A DNA stretch of 52,779 nucleotides from Calcarisporiella thermophila CBS 279.70 (lineage: Eukaryota > Calcarisporiellomycota), in assembly GCF_041956535.1 (NCBI RefSeq), contig NW_027192195.1, positions 1,265,809 through 1,318,587 on the forward strand, given 5' to 3'. The notes under the pieces were generated by a model that had not been told where the DNA came from, searched no databases, and saw only the letters and a program-made list of their open reading frames with translations. Positions 1 through 10,899 of this stretch are shown here, piece by piece (positions within the stretch are counted from its first letter, which is position 1; each line of letters begins with the position of its first letter). Both the position numbers and the translations under genes were made by a program.

Positions 1-693
1 TCAAAGGGGTGTAAATGCTCGCAAGTATAGATAATTATTGCTATCGCCAATATGCTAACCGTGGAATAGGTGCGTAAACATTTAATGGTGCTCTTTCAAT
101 ATCTCACAAAATCTCGCCCGGAATACACAGAGCCTGATATGGCAACCTCGTATGGCCCATCGCATTTTCTCAAGTTTAATAAAGGGGCGTCTCAAACTGC
201 TTTCGAGAACCTCAACTCACTTTCTCATATTACGTTTAAGGCTCACTCTCCCAATGCTGGCATTGTTCAACTCAACTCCGCTGACCCCTACGACGTGCCT
301 TATATCAATTTTAACTACTTTTCAGGGCAACAGGGTGAAGAGGATATTCGCGATATTTCGAATCATATCAGAATGCTTCGAGAACAAGCACATATTAAGT
401 TATTAGTCGGCTTCGATGAAACAGTTCCTGGAGCACATATTACCACTGATGAAAACCTGGCAGATTGGGTACGGAAATATGTGGGATTCGGACTGTATGC
501 TTGTTGCACCACAAAAATTGGTACTGATAATGATCCTATGGCTGTTCTGGATGGAAAACTCCGAGTACGAGGCGTCAAAAATTTACGAGTTGTTAGCGCT
601 TCATCTTTTCCTGCTATCCCCGGTTAGTAACCTGCACTTTTTACTCATATGATGGGGTTAAATGCAGCAGATGTAATACTGGACACTCAGTGA
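1..693 (+). pseudogene. GMC-family FAD oxidoreductase, 3' part, decayed
   Basis: This is the C-terminal (substrate-binding plus FAD-closing) part of a glucose-methanol-choline oxidoreductase. The family signatures seen are NSADPYDVPYINFNYF, then DPMAVLDGKLRVRGVKNLRV followed by SASSFPAIPG. A likely intron runs from about 25 to 69 (donor GTATAG, branch-like CTAAC, acceptor ATAG), so the upstream exons lie outside the window. Two defects are visible. The conserved active-site region, usually [H]PxGTxKMG, reads ACCTTKIG, so the catalytic His is missing. Two adjacent in-frame stops (TAG TAA, 625-630) interrupt the end, after which the same frame continues with a plausible GMC tail (ALFTHMMGLNAADVIL) to a TGA at 691-693. 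I infer a non-functional copy; the family assignment itself is firm. Confidence 0.8.
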
Positions 694-1134
694 AATAACC
701 CGTATAATTTTTACTTTTATAGAAATAATTAGGGTGATTATATTCTTTCTTTCTGGCTAAAGTTTGTGCATTTCTTATTAGTAGTGAATAGTTATATCAA
801 AGTTAGCTCACTCATGAAGAAAAGCGTAATGTGTTTGACGTGGTATTAAAAATTAAAATAACGAAAATCTGAGTAATTTTTTCAGCTAGCAAAGAAATTT
901 ACTAAATCCAGTTTTTGATAGAAGTAATATGAAACACAATATCATCACCAAAATTAGTACAGCAATTGATTGTTTATTATATTCACATATTGATTTAGAG
1001 CTAAGATTGAATTCGACACTTTTGCATATGATCATTTGTTATATTCACGCATTCTTTAAAAATAAAATTCTATTAAAGCATCACACTGTTTATTAACAAG
1101 TCATTGAATGTATAATGTATAAACTAAGCAATTT
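694..1134. other. intergenic, no gene seen
   Basis: AT-rich sequence between the 3' ends of the GMC relic and the convergent dehydrogenase gene. I see no coding frame, RNA gene or repeat. Confidence 0.6.
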
Positions 1135-2016
1135 CTATTCATCTTTGCGTAGCAATTTAATGACAGCTCCAACTTCTTCATCTCCATATCCCGCAGCAAT
1201 TGCTCTCTTAAAGATTCCCTGGACAAAGGTTGGGAATTCAGTGTTGATCTTAGCTTCATGAGCCTGTTTTTTAATCAGATCTACTGACGCCGAGCTAATT
1301 TTAACTGAACTTTGCGGTTTGCTAAAATTGGAAGCTTGGATAACATCACTCTCGTGCTTGACCATTTCTCCAATGAGCGGAGCAACATTGGTAATCATAG
1401 ATCCTAAAGCATCCACTCTAATTCCTTCCGACTCAAAAATACGTGCACTGTGGAGAAAGCCAAACATTGAACCCCATAAGTAGGATAAGAAACCCAAATC
1501 CCATGCAGATGCGGCACCAATCGCTTCACCCATAAATTGCAAACCACCAGCAAGGATTTTGAGAATTGGCTCTGTCTTTCGGAATACGGATTCGTTACCA
1601 GACACGAAAACGGGTGTTTCTGGTCTTCCAATTTGGGATGGTGTCGCTAAGATAGCGCCATCAAGGTACTCTGCACCATGCTTATGTACCCAAGTTTCGG
1701 CTTCCCGAGCATCCTGTGGAGTTCCGGTACTTAGCTCCACCAATAATCGACCCTTAAGTGTTGGAATGACATCTTCGCTATCGAGGAGATTGCGTGTCAC
1801 TTTATAGTCGGTCACGCAAATGATGGAAATGGGACTTGCATTGATTGCCACAGCAACGCTGGGAGCAAGAATACCTCCTTCACGGACCACTGGTTCAGCT
1901 TTCGAACTCGACCTATTCCAGACTGTGACACGGTAACCAGAACGAAGTAGGGTTTGAGCAAGCACTACGCCCATATCTCCCAAACCGATTATAGAGACTT
2001 CCTTGATCACTGACAT
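1135..2016 (-). CDS. 6-phosphogluconate-dehydrogenase-like / imine-reductase-like NAD(P) oxidoreductase
   Basis: An intact, intronless 293-aa protein of the beta-hydroxyacid dehydrogenase / imine reductase group. The N-terminal Rossmann motif GLGDMG (residues 11-16) is followed by VTVWNRSSSKAE, typical of NADPH-binding members. ELSTGTPQDAREAE matches the substrate-loop region and DGAILATPSQIGRPET matches imine reductases rather than 6-phosphogluconate or hydroxyisobutyrate dehydrogenases. The C-terminal half is the all-helical dimerisation domain, with an Asp in AWDLG near the position used as proton donor in many imine reductases. Length fits the family (about 290-300 aa). The actual substrate is unknown: cyclic imines are an inference from the motif. 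It is tail-to-tail with the GMC relic and has no obvious partner gene. Confidence 0.85.
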   Translation of the reverse strand: MSVIKEVSIIGLGDMGVVLAQTLLRSGYRVTVWNRSSSKAEPVVREGGILAPSVAVAINASPISIICVTDYKVTRNLLDSEDVIPTLKGRLLVELSTGTPQDAREAETWVHKHGAEYLDGAILATPSQIGRPETPVFVSGNESVFRKTEPILKILAGGLQFMGEAIGAASAWDLGFLSYLWGSMFGFLHSARIFESEGIRVDALGSMITNVAPLIGEMVKHESDVIQASNFSKPQSSVKISSASVDLIKKQAHEAKINTEFPTFVQGIFKRAIAAGYGDEEVGAVIKLLRKDE

Positions 2017-2681
2017 TTTTGATGATAATTGTGATTTTTGATGTTGGTTATAATATTGTTGGCAATTCTAGAATTTGAGTATCCCATATTTATATTGTAG
2101 ACAATGGTTGAAAAGTTGAAAAAATTTTCCATTTTAGATGAAATGGTAGAGGATGTGATGCGCATAGGTGCCATTAACCACCGTTGCAAGATTTTATTGG
2201 GTAGATTCTCAAAGAATAACATTAGTAAGTACTGACTAATGCTTAGATTTCACTCATTAATGAACATGTAACTTTGTCCCTTGGAAATTTTCTTTTGCCA
2301 CTATATAATAATTCAAAAGCCTACTAAATCCAATAAAATTTAATTTCCGAAATAACTCCATCCAATTGCATGGAAAGAGTTACAGTATATCTAAGCCCCA
2401 TTCCAATACTCTATTATATTTTTTGGCGTTTGCTAATTACAGCGTATAAAAATCACAAACCTAGCTTCGCAATAAATCTTATATTAGACTAATGGTTCAC
2501 TGTTTAGTCAAGAATTGTATATTTAATCACCATTAAATAAATATCAAAACTAATTTAATTTGAGATTTGAGACTACAGAAAAGCACAAATTCACATATAT
2601 TATCCAAATTTTGGGTAATATAGGGAAATTAATAAAACATGTGAGGATATCTCAAATATAGCTTGGGCAACTGTCTGCCCC
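2017..2681. other. intergenic, no gene seen
   Basis: AT-rich region between the dehydrogenase start and the lipase 3' end. No supported coding frame, RNA gene or repeat. Confidence 0.55.
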
Positions 2682-3830
2682 TTAAAGAGGTGTAGTTGGT
2701 CCTCCACGAAGAAGAGACAAAAAGAAGCCCAATAGTGATACAATAACCCCCACAGTATCATCAAAACCACAATGAGCACTATTTGCCTTTCCCCAATAAA
2801 AGTGATCAAGTGCATTAAGTCTTTCAATGGGCACACCAGGGCTACAATTTTTGTCGTTGGCATTCAGACAGAGAATGACTTTGTTATATTCACTGTAGTA
2901 TAACTCATTACCACGGTGCTATAGTACAAAGAATAAATAAAAAATCATATTGGATTAGATTTGGGATGAATGCAGTAGATATATAACCATTTAAATTATA
3001 AATTCGGCGTACCTTGTATCCCATAAATTCTGGCGGAAGATGAACAAAAACATCCTGCTTGTTGGTTAAGCGGTAGCCAAGGATGTTGAGATTAGAAACA
3101 TAATTTGCGAAGGTGGAATCGCCAACCAGTGGCTCCTCCAAAGTAACAAGAATAATTTTGTTCAGGTCAACTTTGACATCAGCTGCGAGATAGGCAGCAT
3201 GCACGGTTGCTAGTGCTCCACCTAGCGAATGACCAACCACTTCCACGGTATAATCTGGATATTGTTTCCATTGTTTTTGGAGCAACGTGCTGATACGTTT
3301 GGCTACGACAAGGTGAGTGGCGCGAAAACCTGTAAATGAAACGTTAATTAACAATGAGTATCATCAGAAAATAAATTTGAAAGGGGTTCATATTTTTAAA
3401 TACCTTCATGAATCTTTCCTGGAACATTACCCCCTACAGGAACTAATTTCAAGTGCGCATTCGAAATCCATGTTTGGATCGAAGCCGATCCTCGGAAACC
3501 AACAATAAATGTTTTACGAAGGTCATCTCTGGCAACATATCCGGTGGCGTCTTGCGGTCCCTGTAGAGTGAAGTAATCCAAGGTGGTCGTGTTTGGGAAT
3601 CTATCGCAATAGCACCCACATTTGAATGGTTTGCCGGGTTTCAAAAATGGCGAGTGGGCATTCATAGCGAGCATGGCATACTTTTCAGCTGCCTCAATTT
3701 GATTATTTTTCAACATGGTATGGTCAACCTTTGGAATAGCTCGCAGGGAATCGGCATATGGGTTTGCGGAAGCGTCGGCATGAGTTTGTGCCAAAACGAC
3801 AACCAAGAGAAAAATCAGCACAGTGCGCAT
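2682..3830 (-). CDS. secreted class-3 (Rhizomucor-type) triacylglycerol lipase, probably frameshifted
   Basis: Three exons: 3830-3404, 3329-3013 and 2919-2682, with GT..AG introns of 74 and 93 nt. Residues 1-22 are a signal peptide, so the enzyme should be secreted. The oxyanion-hole region FRGSAS (about 112-117), nucleophile elbow GHSLGG (Ser177), catalytic Asp in LTNKQD (235) and His at the start of exon 3 (YK|HRGNELYY, 249) form the triad of zygomycete lipases. The family tail VILCLNANDKNCSPGVPIE and ALDHFYWG is present, but in a frame one base off from HRGNELYY. The slip lies at a run of four A (minus strand, 2880-2883). Read literally, translation stops about 16 residues later. Either the gene is recently broken or the assembly has an indel. 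A CGCYC cluster near residue 71 is unusual. Alternative acceptors do not rescue both the His and the tail. Confidence 0.85.
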
Positions 3831-6480
3831 ATTTTAAGGAAGGAGGGAGGATAAAGATAGGGAAGGATTGGATTTGGAAAAGATGGAGGTTAGATCTGTG
3901 GAAGTTTATTCCTATGCTGATGGAAAACTGTTGATGATGTTTAAATAAAAAAATCACGAACCTTTATTTAAAAAAGAATGAAATCTTAACACTTGGCGTG
4001 ATCCAAGGATGCCAATATATTTTTTAAGTTTATGCAAATTCGTCCTATAAGGTGCTTTAGTATTCCTAGTTTCAACATCGGTGGTTAGTGAGGACAAAAG
4101 TTAGGCTAATTTTTTGATAATCAATGAAAACTCAGTTGGCTGGGGGGTTTAATGTTTATTAATTAATATATGCGATCAAATCTAAGTTTATTTGAATCTC
4201 CCTTATACCCGATAAATTGGCTGGAGGAGTGTGGAGGAAAAAGTCTCTTTTAATTCTACCATTTGAAGACGTAATTGACAAACTAATTGTATAGTATCAT
4301 TTCGGAGCTTGGATTATTTTTTTACTGAATCATGCCAGGAGATTTGGAGAGGTACAGAAATTTGAGTTCTTCATATTGAGATATGTTAAAATCTTGCTTA
4401 GATAAGTTATATATCTAAACTGCATTTCATCTGGGCTCAATTTTCCAAAACATCCGTTTACACGATTAGCTAAAACTCGTATATTCGGAATCTACTAACT
4501 CTTATTTTATTATTCTTGATCATCCAATAACTTCACAAACAATTCTTCACATGCTTTTGCTATCCTAACTTATTACTGCTTCAATTTATTCAGTTCTTAA
4601 TGTAATTTTGTAATTACAGTCAAAGTCCTCTCTTACATAAGTGCTTTTATATATGAAAATTTTCCTATTATATTATTATTTTTCTGTAATGGTAAATGAA
4701 ACTGTCATTGAGGATTCAACGAGTCAACACTAAATTGATTCGGTTTCGAGACATAATAACTTGTAGAAAGATAACTAAATGTACTCAATGTACCATTAAT
4801 TTCTGGTGTAGTGGTAAAAGATATGACGATGGATAGGGAATATGTTATGTTTAGTACAAACGCTAATAAATAACGATTGTTAGCAATTTGGTGAGGGTAG
4901 AATCCCACAAGTTTCCTCGGAAAGTAATCATTGACCATAGGTTTTATAGTTTTTCAATCATCCCATTTTTTTCCCATTTTGCGCATTAATGCCGATAAGA
5001 TTAGGTTCATATTCAGTAGAATGCACATACAGCGTGTTGCACGAAAATGTTTTTGGTTAATTTTGGATATGGGTGCTAGTCTACTAGTTTCTCTTTTCAA
5101 AAGCTAGTGCCTATATTCAGAGCAAGCTTCCCCGGCTGCTGTAATGTATACTAAACTTTAATTAAGTCCTTAGAAAATATTTTACCGATTCACCCGATAG
5201 CCTAGGGCATAGACAAACTTTACGTTTTATCCTTTTTAATCACATTAGAATTTGGAAGGCTTTCATTAACTGACTATGCGAATCTTGGAATAATGCCTTA
5301 ATAAACTTTAACTCCCTACTCATGTGCATTGGAAAATACGAGACCAGGCTAAATAGATTCAAAATTTTTCAGAAAATTTTTCGACCTTCTGAGGTGCTAT
5401 TAATAATTAAGGCAGTTGTCCCTCTCTATTCAGTTACGATTGTTTTGCGTTGATGAATATTATTTAGATAATCAAGCATATATAAGCACATTCTGGAATC
5501 CTTTGTTAACGGAAACCTCCAATACTTGAAGATCTTGCCTTACTACTCTCTAGACCGATTTCAATTGTAAAATTAAGTGTTTTTACTAAATAGATATATT
5601 CTTTCAAGCAACTTACAGATAACACAGGTTCGTCAAGACTTACTGGAAAATTGCAGCTGTGATTTAATGGTATCCAATATTCTTGTTTTACTCGGTTTTG
5701 GACGGGTAGAGCGCAGATAAAACAGAGCATAAAATTTCAAGTAGCCCAAAACTCACATTAGATATGTGAGTGTATATTGAACTTACATGTATATAGGATC
5801 AAGCTCCGCATCACCAATGCCTAAGATGGTGCGGCTATGAGAATTCGTAGATATTTTCAATTTGAGATGAAAGAAGTGTGTAGTAATCCGGTCTCGGGTA
5901 TATGATTTAGCAAAAATTTCAATATTGAGCATAAAAAATGTCGAAGATGATATATTATGAACTCTAAGAATAGCAGCATCGCATTATATCGGTCGTCAAA
6001 TATTAGATGCATGGGTAAATAATAGTGTTTATCGAATCGAATGAGAGACACGCCAAAATTTCTAAAGTATTACAATATTCTAATCCATATATGCACTTCT
6101 TTGGGGTGAGTATAGCTTTCTAAGTTAGTGGAAAAACTCCAGTCCTGTCTAGATTTTTTTATTTTTGGTCAACCCAACCTATTGCAATTTTATCACGTAC
6201 TTTAGAGGTTTCCGAATGCCGTTAGCTGAATACCCGAGTTACAATGTATCAACGTAATTCAGTTAAAATCTTCCAATTGGCCAATTATGAAAAATATGTA
6301 CCGGGACTTCGAATTTGAACAAATATTTGTCCATGCCAGAAGATTACTCATATTGGGACTCATGGCTGAGATTGAAAAAAAAAATTCGTCCCGCACCTTC
6401 GGATTAGATCCGTCAGATCTATTGAGAATTATATCTAATAAATTATTAAGCATACTTTCACTCCATTTCACCTCCAAGAT
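3831..6480. other. long intergenic stretch, no convincing gene
   Basis: About 2.6 kb of AT-rich DNA between the lipase promoter and the first small secreted gene. Short open frames exist on the minus strand (4705-4938 and 5506-5730), but they have no recognisable domain, signal peptide or convincing splice partners, so I do not call them. No repeat copy elsewhere in the window was noticed. Confidence 0.5.
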
Positions 6481-6484
6481 ATGA

Positions 6485-6493
6485 TATATAAAT
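6485..6493 (+). promoter_or_regulatory. TATA element of small secreted gene 1
   Basis: TATATAAAT about 95 nt before the ATG at 6586. The same kind of element precedes the other small secreted genes in this window. Confidence 0.5.
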
Positions 6494-6585
6494 ACTGCAA
6501 AAGTTTGCCTAAAAGCGTTAATTTCTTCAGTATAATCCACCCTAAAAAAACTTATCCTACTTTCTCTCCCAGTAATCAATTCGAA

Positions 6586-6891
6586 ATGAAAGCTCTTCTT
6601 ATTTCTCTCCCTGCTCTCGTGCTCGCTCTCGCATCTTCGGTGTCCGCTAAGTATGTTTGTCATTGCAGCAGCAAGTCAAGCGCTTCTGTCCACAATAATG
6701 CGCTTACCAAAAAAGCATACAATCATGTTCATTTCAAGGTTTTGAACTGCCCCGGAGACAAATTCCGCGAAAAGAACCCCATCATGGACAATATTTCGAC
6801 CTATGACACGGATGGTGCTGACTGTGCGACAGCATTCAAGTTTGCCTGTAAATCTTTTGGTGCTAAGCAGGGATGGTGTGCTAACCTCTAG
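6586..6891 (+). CDS. small secreted cysteine-rich protein (YxC type), candidate effector
   Basis: A 101-aa protein. I chose the ATG at 6586 rather than the in-frame one at 6481 because it starts a textbook signal peptide (MKALLISLPALVLALA, cut near VSA-K) and lies downstream of a TATA element. The mature protein begins KYVCHC, a [Y/F/W]xC motif immediately after the cleavage site, as described for candidate effectors of biotrophic fungi. It has six Cys in total and ends FKFACKSFGAKQGWC. The protein at 7426-7695 shares the layout and the exact tail spacing F-K-x2-C-K-x2-G-x5-C. No enzyme domain is recognised. A role outside the cell, perhaps at a host interface, is inference only. Confidence 0.75.
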   Translation: MKALLISLPALVLALASSVSAKYVCHCSSKSSASVHNNALTKKAYNHVHFKVLNCPGDKFREKNPIMDNISTYDTDGADCATAFKFACKSFGAKQGWCANL

Positions 6892-7425
6892 AGGTGTAAT
6901 GACATTAATAGATTGGAAATATAGCAAAATATAATACTACGGAATTATTCTATTAGCACTTTACTTTTTTGCCTATTTCCTTTTCATGCATTAATTAAAA
7001 GTTATTCTTTTATCTTTTATACTACTGCCATACGCCTTTGCCATTCAAATATCGAAAAATAACGAATATATCAGTAAGATTCTGCTTGAGACTTTTTGAG
7101 CATATAATCAACATTGGGTTCAATAATTACAATACCAAAAATTCCTAAGGGACTGTACATGGATGCTGCTTAACCAACAATAGTCCAGAGATTTATTATA
7201 AGTTGTTAGGTTGGCTCAGTATAGGGATTAAAATCCAGGTAGAGCGACTTAATTTGAATGTTAGGAATATGATACTGTATATAGTTTGCTATCAAATAGA
7301 ATTGTATATTTAATAAAGATAATGCGTTTCATATGTACCCTCATTCCTAATACTTGCCACTATTAATTAACTTACAAGTGTAATTTATTGCAAAAAAAGT
7401 AAGTTAAACCGATTCGGTTAGCTAT
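6892..7425. other. intergenic between two convergent secreted genes
   Basis: AT-rich, no coding frame seen. It separates the 3' ends of the two related secreted-protein genes. Confidence 0.5.
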
Positions 7426-7695
7426 CTAAAAACAAACACTGGATTCTGTGCCTTCATCCTTGCAGTATTTTTTAAAAACACTTCGCTCTGCACTATGGAT
7501 ATTATAACAAACTACACCACCATTTTCGCCAATCCTCCATGGCCGGCCGAAGGCTCTACCTAGATTGCATGATCTTGCGGTTGCTTTAAAATCAAAATTG
7601 CATTGACAACTCCACGCAAAGGCCGATTCAAGGAAGCAAAGAGCACACAATAAAAATAAGCCAAGTGTTTTGAGATACATTTCAGCTAATTTCAA
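7426..7695 (-). CDS. small secreted cysteine-rich protein (WxC type), paralogue of the 6586 gene
   Basis: An 89-aa protein with a signal peptide; the start may be residue 1 or Met6 (MYLKTLGLFLLCALC), cut near SAFA-W. The mature chain begins WSCQC, matching YVCHC of the neighbour, and ends FKKYCKDEGTESSVC, matching FKFACKSFGAKQGWC with the same spacing. It has six mature Cys in the same order (CxC, C, C, CK, C). The sequences between the cysteines have diverged beyond easy alignment. The gene is convergent with 6586-6891, 534 nt apart, suggesting an old inverted duplication. A TATA-like element lies at 7785-7791. Function unknown; a secreted effector-like role is inference. Confidence 0.72.
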   Translation of the reverse strand: MKLAEMYLKTLGLFLLCALCFLESAFAWSCQCNFDFKATARSCNLGRAFGRPWRIGENGGVVCYNIHSAERSVFKKYCKDEGTESSVCF

Positions 7696-9015
7696 TATAA
7701 TTCTCTAGTTGAAAGGTCAATTAAAACAGTCAAAAAACGAAAGCCCTAATGGTGTAATGAGAAATTAACACAATTGCCCTCCTCTTTATATCTTATATCG
7801 GAGTAATTTTTCGATTAAGTTTTGAGCAATATGCCAACTCATACTAATAATGTATCACAGTTTCCCCACCTTGGCTTATAGTCGAATCATTTTAATTCTA
7901 TTTGATGATACTCCAACCCACTTTATTGGTTAGTGTGATTAACACATTAAATGTAACATGTGACTAGTTCTATACTAGAAAACGGGGACACTAAGTCTAC
8001 TCTTACTATTAAACGTTTAAACCCACGCTAATGGTATATACTTACAGCAAATAATTAAATTCCGTAGGTTTGGTACAACTTCGAGTACATATATCTTAAT
8101 TGAATTTGTATATTGAATAAAACTCAAAACAGGAACAAGCGGTGTTACTTTTTCTAATACATTAATCTCAAGCGGACATATTTGTGAATATGATACGTAA
8201 TAGGATAATAAAACTTTGACGGTTAAATTTTAACAAGGAATGCTATAGCAAGTGATAGGCATAGTAAGATGAAATAAAATAAAGTTCATATAAATTTTTT
8301 TACTAGAGTCGATAGTATAGTATATACGAGGATTCAGTAAGCTAAGCATTAGCCTTAACCATTTTATTCAAACTCATGTGATGTTGGACGGGTAGAATTG
8401 CTAAGCAAATGGTTTCCTAATTCTCCGGGTATGAAATACACATGGTAGAAACAGAGATTAAAAGTTAATAGCAACCCACGCTATACTATCAGTAAGACTA
8501 AAAGTGCCTTACTTTACATAGAATTAACGATATGGAGGGATTAAATGCAGATTTATACCGGAAAAAAACTAGACGAATAAATTCAACTACTCAAATGAAT
8601 CTAGATATATCAGTGAATTCTGAGGCGATCTGATTTTCCTCTTTAAGTAAAACTATTTTGAATTTGGCTCATTGTCTTATACTCAATTATTATATTTAAT
8701 TCTCTGTAAATATCTAAATTGAACAATATGTGTTTTCAAAAATGTTGTGCTGCATTTCCGAAAATCACCCCATTTGATCGCTATTATCGTTCCAATATGT
8801 AGAATGTAGTTAAAATTATCGTATATCAATATTTACTTGATAATGTCAAATAAAATAATGGGATAATGATCATTTGAAGCATAATACTAGTAGTTAGTAA
8901 AAATATGCTATACAAAAGTAGGATAAGAGTTGATAAGTTCAATTATTATAGGGAGAAGTGATATGTATGAAATGCTTAAATGATCTCAAGATTAAAATTG
9001 CTTTACACCAACAAT
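7696..9015. other. intergenic, no gene seen
   Basis: AT-rich 1.3 kb. Apart from the TATA-like element at 7785-7791 (minus strand) upstream of the secreted gene, I see no supported feature. Confidence 0.5.
7785..7791 (-). promoter_or_regulatory. TATA element of small secreted gene 2
   Basis: TATAAAG on the minus strand, about 90 nt before the ATG at 7695. Confidence 0.4.
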
Positions 9016-9852
9016 TCAATTTTGCTGCCCTTTTAGTATCCAAGCTTTCGAAGATTCTTCAGTTTTTTTCGCTAATTCAGGGTTGCTTGCTATCTGTTTA
9101 ATCTGATCCTTCTCTGGAACATTCAATCCTCGTTGCACGGCAGGGCGGACTTCTATGCGGTCGAGCCAAAGCTTGAGGTTGGGAAGACCATCAATCGAGA
9201 CTCCCGCCCACTGATGTGATCGGATCCTAAAGAAATAGACGGTATTTAGAGACCATTAAATTTACTTGATTAGAGTATAAAGTACTAACCATGTGAAATT
9301 CGCAATATCTGCCAAAGAAAACTGTCCTGCTGCAAGCCATTCTCTTCCTTGCGAAAGATGTTTCTCGATAACTTCATATAGTCGCCTTGTCTCTTTTTGG
9401 TATCTCTTTATTCCATACTCGATTTTCTCGGGCGAATATCTATAAAAGTGACTGGCTTGACCTTGCATCGGACCCACTCCTCCCATCTGGAACATAAGCC
9501 ATTGCAAGACCTCAGAGCGGGCGCTAGGATCTTTAGGGTAGAGCTTGCCATTTGGATCGTAATGCTCACAAAGGTAAATCATAATGGCGCCTGATTCGAA
9601 AACGTTAAAGTTATCCCTTGAGTGATCGGTCAGAGCAGGTATGCGACCATTCGGATTTATCTTGGTGAACCACTCTGACTTTTGTTCATTTTGAGCAAAA
9701 GAGATGGATTTTACATTATAAGGCAGATCGAGTTCTTCTAGAGTAATGGATGCTTTATGCCCATTAGGGGTTGCAGCCGTGTAGAGAGTCAGGTTCGGAA
9801 TGGCCATGGCTGATTTCAAATGCTTGGAGAGTAAGTTTAAACGATTCAACAT
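9016..9852 (-). CDS. glutathione S-transferase, Ure2p/YfcG-like
   Basis: Two exons, 9852-9290 and 9226-9016, joined by a 63-nt GTTAGT..TTAG intron inside a Trp codon ([11 protein letters not shown]), give 257 aa. The N-terminal thioredoxin-fold domain (about 20-105) has [21 protein letters not shown] and [13 protein letters not shown], then [16 protein letters not shown], the glutathione-binding region of the Ure2p/nu-class GSTs. The C-terminal helical domain carries the N-capping box-like [10 protein letters not shown] and [11 protein letters not shown]. It should be a soluble enzyme conjugating or reducing with glutathione. The first ~19 residues could be a short extension or mitochondrial leader; Met16 (MAIPNLTLY) is an alternative start. 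A TATAAATA lies just upstream (9881-9888). Intact, no partner genes nearby. Confidence 0.9.
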
Positions 9853-10539
9853 TGTAATGCTTCCTCAACTTGGATCTTATTATTTATACTACAATTGAAA
9901 AAATGTAAGCAATGCGAAATAGAGAGCTTCATGAAATTACCCTATTTTAAAATAATAGCATAGGAAGCTTATTTTCTTAGCCATAATCGATCGAATCACT
10001 TAGTAATAACATGGATGACTCCAATTTTCGCGTAAATTGCGGTAATTACTAAGCTCAAAATTCTGGGTTTGAATGAATAGTTCAATACTAAGCCTAGCGT
10101 TTATGACGGCTTAGTCGAAATGTAATAGTGTGACGGGGGTTTTTAGTTGGAGAGAAAGATTTAACTCCTTATGATTTATTACAATCTCAAATGTATGTAT
10201 ATATATCCAATAAATGATGACGTAGCAACGTAGACACAGAGAATAAGAAGATCTGAAAGTAACATATGTAACAATAGTTGTTACATTTGTTAGTTTTAGA
10301 TAGCTCCTATATTTAGTGACATCTCGATGACATCATCATTATCTAGATATACAGTATATGTAACAGGACAGCTTGCTTACGTCTTTGCTCATGATATAAG
10401 GTCATTATTATTAGCTTGCTTTGGCTTAGCTATTTTTTTGTTATTTTCTAGTGTAATATTTATGGAAAGTTTGTAAAACTTTAAGGATTCGCGAATGTTC
10501 TCCATCCTTTCCACGTGCTTCTATACGTTTTCTAGCAGA
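9853..10539. other. intergenic with a short TG..CA repeat-like segment
   Basis: No gene seen. The segment 10279-10365 begins TGTTACAT and ends ATGTAACA, an 8-nt terminal inverted repeat, and a further ATGTAACA sits at 10266-10273. This could be a tiny solo LTR or MITE. Confidence 0.4.
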
Positions 10540-10890
10540 TTCCACCTGGTGGGTTTTTTGTAGGGCAACACTGAGCTAATGCATCGGTTGCTGCCGCTCC
10601 CGGTATGGACTGCCAAGAGAATAATCGTGGGACGCGTTTCGCTAATCTGTCTGCGAAAGGTCAATCGTATGTAGTCCCCATGTTCTTTAGATTTTGGAAA
10701 GTGTGCGACTGTCTACGTACCCTGATTTCCCGAGAGGCCGCATCCGCCTTCGTATTCAGGCAGTCTGGAATGTGATTACGACCATTTGAATGTGTCGCTC
10801 CAGACGGAATTTCCAAAGCTTAGGAGAACCTCGTCTTGAAGCACGGGACTCTGACCTAGTCCGCAGTTTATTTGGAGGTAATAGTGGGGA
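10540..10890 (-). mobile_element. DIRS-type retroelement relic (RNase H to recombinase junction)
   Basis: Reading the minus strand, fragments typical of the region after the DIRS RNase H appear: DCLNTKADAASREIR (compare N-x-x-ADALSR) and FADRLAKRVPRLFSWQ followed by IPGAAATDALAQ (compare the P-R-F-F-S-x-x-P-D-P and T-E-A-I-N-A-L stretch of the larger DIRS copy at 20180-20240). Stops and frame changes break it, so it is dead. Its GC content is visibly higher than the flanks. Confidence 0.6.
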
Positions 10891-10899
10891 GGATTTAAT

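Noticed and set aside
4705-5730. Two minus-strand frames that could be exons of one gene
   Set aside because: No recognisable domain and no convincing splice junctions between them.
6259-6663. 134-aa minus-strand frame
   Set aside because: It is antisense to the promoter and signal-peptide region of the secreted gene at 6586 and has no domain.
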